Shown one piece after another: positions 62,832 through 64,000 of a DNA stretch of 64,000 bases (the first letter of the stretch is position 1; every line of letters starts with the position of its first letter). A program made the translations under genes and the position numbers. Source of the DNA: Pseudobacter ginsenosidimutans (GTDB lineage: Bacteria > Bacteroidota > Bacteroidia > Chitinophagales > Chitinophagaceae). The stretch lies in NCBI RefSeq assembly GCF_007970185.1, contig NZ_CP042431.1, positions 5,766,001 through 5,830,000 of the forward strand. The letters run 5' to 3'. The notes below the pieces were generated by a model. It ran no database searches. It was given only the letters and a program-made list of their open reading frames with translations, and was not told the origin of the DNA.

Positions 62832-64000
62832 TACCATAATGGTAAGATTACGGGTATTAGTAGAGGCGCAGGTATTCAGGTACCAGCCAGTGAGATAAGA
62901 TATACTTATGATGCGGCGGGTACCCGGATCAGTAAATCAGTAGAAAAGAATGGAAGAAAAACCATCACCTGGTATGTGAGAGATGCGCAGGGGAATGTAA
63001 TGGCGACGTATAACAGTGATACCACCACCGCCACTCCGTTGCAGGGATTTGTGTTAAACGAAAGTGAGCGTTATATTTACGGTAGCAGCAGGCTGGGAGT
63101 GGTGAATGCAATACAGCCGGTTGACAATGGAAATGCGGGCCCCGCAGCAGTGGTTGATACAGGTGGGTTATTTGTGAGAGGTGAAAGGATGTATGAGTTG
63201 AGTAACCACTTAGGCAATGTGCTGGTGACTATCTCCGATAGAAAGAAAGGCATAGCAGATCCATTGAATGCTGCCTTGATTAAGTTCTTTGAACCAATTG
63301 TGTTAAGCGGGACAGATTATTATCCTTTTGGTATGGCAATGAGGGTAGGAGGAGATAATAAGTATAAGTATGGGTTTAATGGGAAAGAGAATGATAATGA
63401 GGTGAAGGGAACTGGAAATCAAATTGATTTTGGTTCAAGGGTACATGATGTTCGTATTGGCAGATTCCTTTCTATGGATCCCTTACAAGCAAAATACCCG
63501 TCATTTACGCCTTACCATTTTGCAGGTAATAATCCAACAGCATCGATTGACTATGACGGCAAAGACACAATACGTTTCATCACAACTAGAGTCTATTATC
63601 CATCAATAACTGGTCCTAGTGGAGTCAAAATTGGCGGCGGAGGTTCTACATCTCGTTCAATAGTCGTAATACAAGCCCAAGGCAAAGATGTCTTTTACGA
63701 TGAAGTGGTGATAAAAACCCTGTCTGCTCATGGTTTCTCCACAAATACGGGTAAAAAGGAGTTTTTCCCCAATGCACAACTTGGAGAGCCTGGAGGACCA
63801 CTTCAAGGAACTGGCATTACTAAATCTGATGGTGCACTCCCGTTTACAAAAAGAAATGACGAGGATCAAATAGCACTTTGGAAATTAACAACTCCACAGT
63901 TGACTAGTTATCTGATGAAAAAGGACCCTGTTCTTTATGGAGCTTTAGCTCTAGGGGCAGCGGGTATGCAAGTTGCTGAAAGAGGTCGACAAATTGCAAA
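62832..64000 (+). CDS. RHS-repeat protein C-terminal fragment with variable tip (5'-truncated, runs off window)
   Basis: A plus-strand frame open from 62820 (after TAG at 62817) to the window end encodes the RHS core: YHNGKITGISRGAG, IRYTYDAAGTRISKSVEK, ITWYVRDAQGNVMATY, MYELSNHLGNVLVTISDRK, TDYYPFGMAMRVGG, YKYGFNGKENDNEV, GSRVHDVRIGRFLSMDPL and PYHFAGNNPTASIDYDG. From about 63560 the sequence leaves the core (KDTIRFITTRVYYPS...) and becomes AT-richer, as in polymorphic toxin tips; the tip continues beyond the window. No start codon precedes the core (first ATG 63000) and the upstream 236 bp look non-coding, so the 5' part of a normally multi-kilobase gene is missing. The function of the tip is unknown. 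Confidence 0.8.

Noticed and set aside
1-64000. tRNA, rRNA, CRISPR array, insertion-sequence transposase or phage integration site
   Set aside because: I looked for cloverleaf-like segments, regularly spaced direct repeats and transposase motifs on both strands and found none I could support by eye.

Overview
The window comes from a Bacteroidota genome, most likely Chitinophagaceae (Chitinophaga, Pseudobacter or Niastella type). This is inferred from three SusC/SusD pairs, an ECF sigma/FecR/STN-receptor cascade, lipoproteins with short lipoboxes, TAnnTTTG-type promoter elements and the lack of obvious Shine-Dalgarno sites. No rRNA, tRNA or CRISPR array was seen.

Layout. (1) 1-1084: 3' part of an MFS transporter on the minus strand. 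(2) 1190-9849, minus strand: a copper/silver resistance block with a DUF305 protein, a HYC_CC_PP-type Cys-rich protein, a CusA-type RND pump split into two overlapping ORFs, a CusC-like outer-membrane factor, two different CusB-like adaptors and a DUF3347 lipoprotein. An NlpE-like lipoprotein diverges from it at 10045. (3) 10978-12012: an LLM flavin-dependent oxidoreductase, followed by a decayed DcaP-type porin remnant. (4) 12686-23794: ECF sigma factor, FecR anti-sigma factor, STN-containing SusC, a frameshifted SusD, a DUF4843 lipoprotein, a PKD-like lipoprotein and a protein with two TlpA-like thioredoxin domains. (5) 23964-29773: a TPR protein, two unrecognised lipoproteins, an orphan TPR histidine kinase and an AraC regulator. 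(6) 30001-37193: SusC, SusD, a surface glycan-binding protein and a GH130 mannosylglucose phosphorylase. (7) 37316-59247: a ROK regulator diverging from a long operon. That operon holds an AGE-type N-acylglucosamine 2-epimerase, a frameshifted GHL10 glycosidase, an FAD oxidoreductase, SusC, SusD, DUF5017, a DUF5009/HGSNAT-like acetyltransferase, GH20 hexosaminidase, an SSS symporter, two SGNH hydrolases, DUF4434, an alpha/beta hydrolase and an unrecognised secreted protein. (8) 59644-62595: a large GH28-like beta-helix protein on the minus strand. (9) 62832 to the window end: the C-terminal part of an RHS protein with a variable tip, lacking its 5' end.

How it fits together. The copper block exports and buffers Cu/Ag across both membranes. 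The sigma/FecR/STN-SusC group is a self-sensing uptake locus. Regions 6 and 7 look like two adjacent glycan-utilisation loci: one for beta-mannosyl-glucose oligosaccharides, the other for N-acetylhexosamine-containing, probably O-acetylated, glycans. In the second, GH20 would release GlcNAc, the SSS symporter would import it and the AGE epimerase would interconvert GlcNAc and ManNAc under ROK control. That substrate assignment is inference.

The observations most worth checking are the split CusA, a palindromic REP-type doublet translated in frame inside the GH20 gene, two single-base frameshifts in otherwise intact PUL genes, the porin remnant beside the sigma factor, and the orphan RHS tip.
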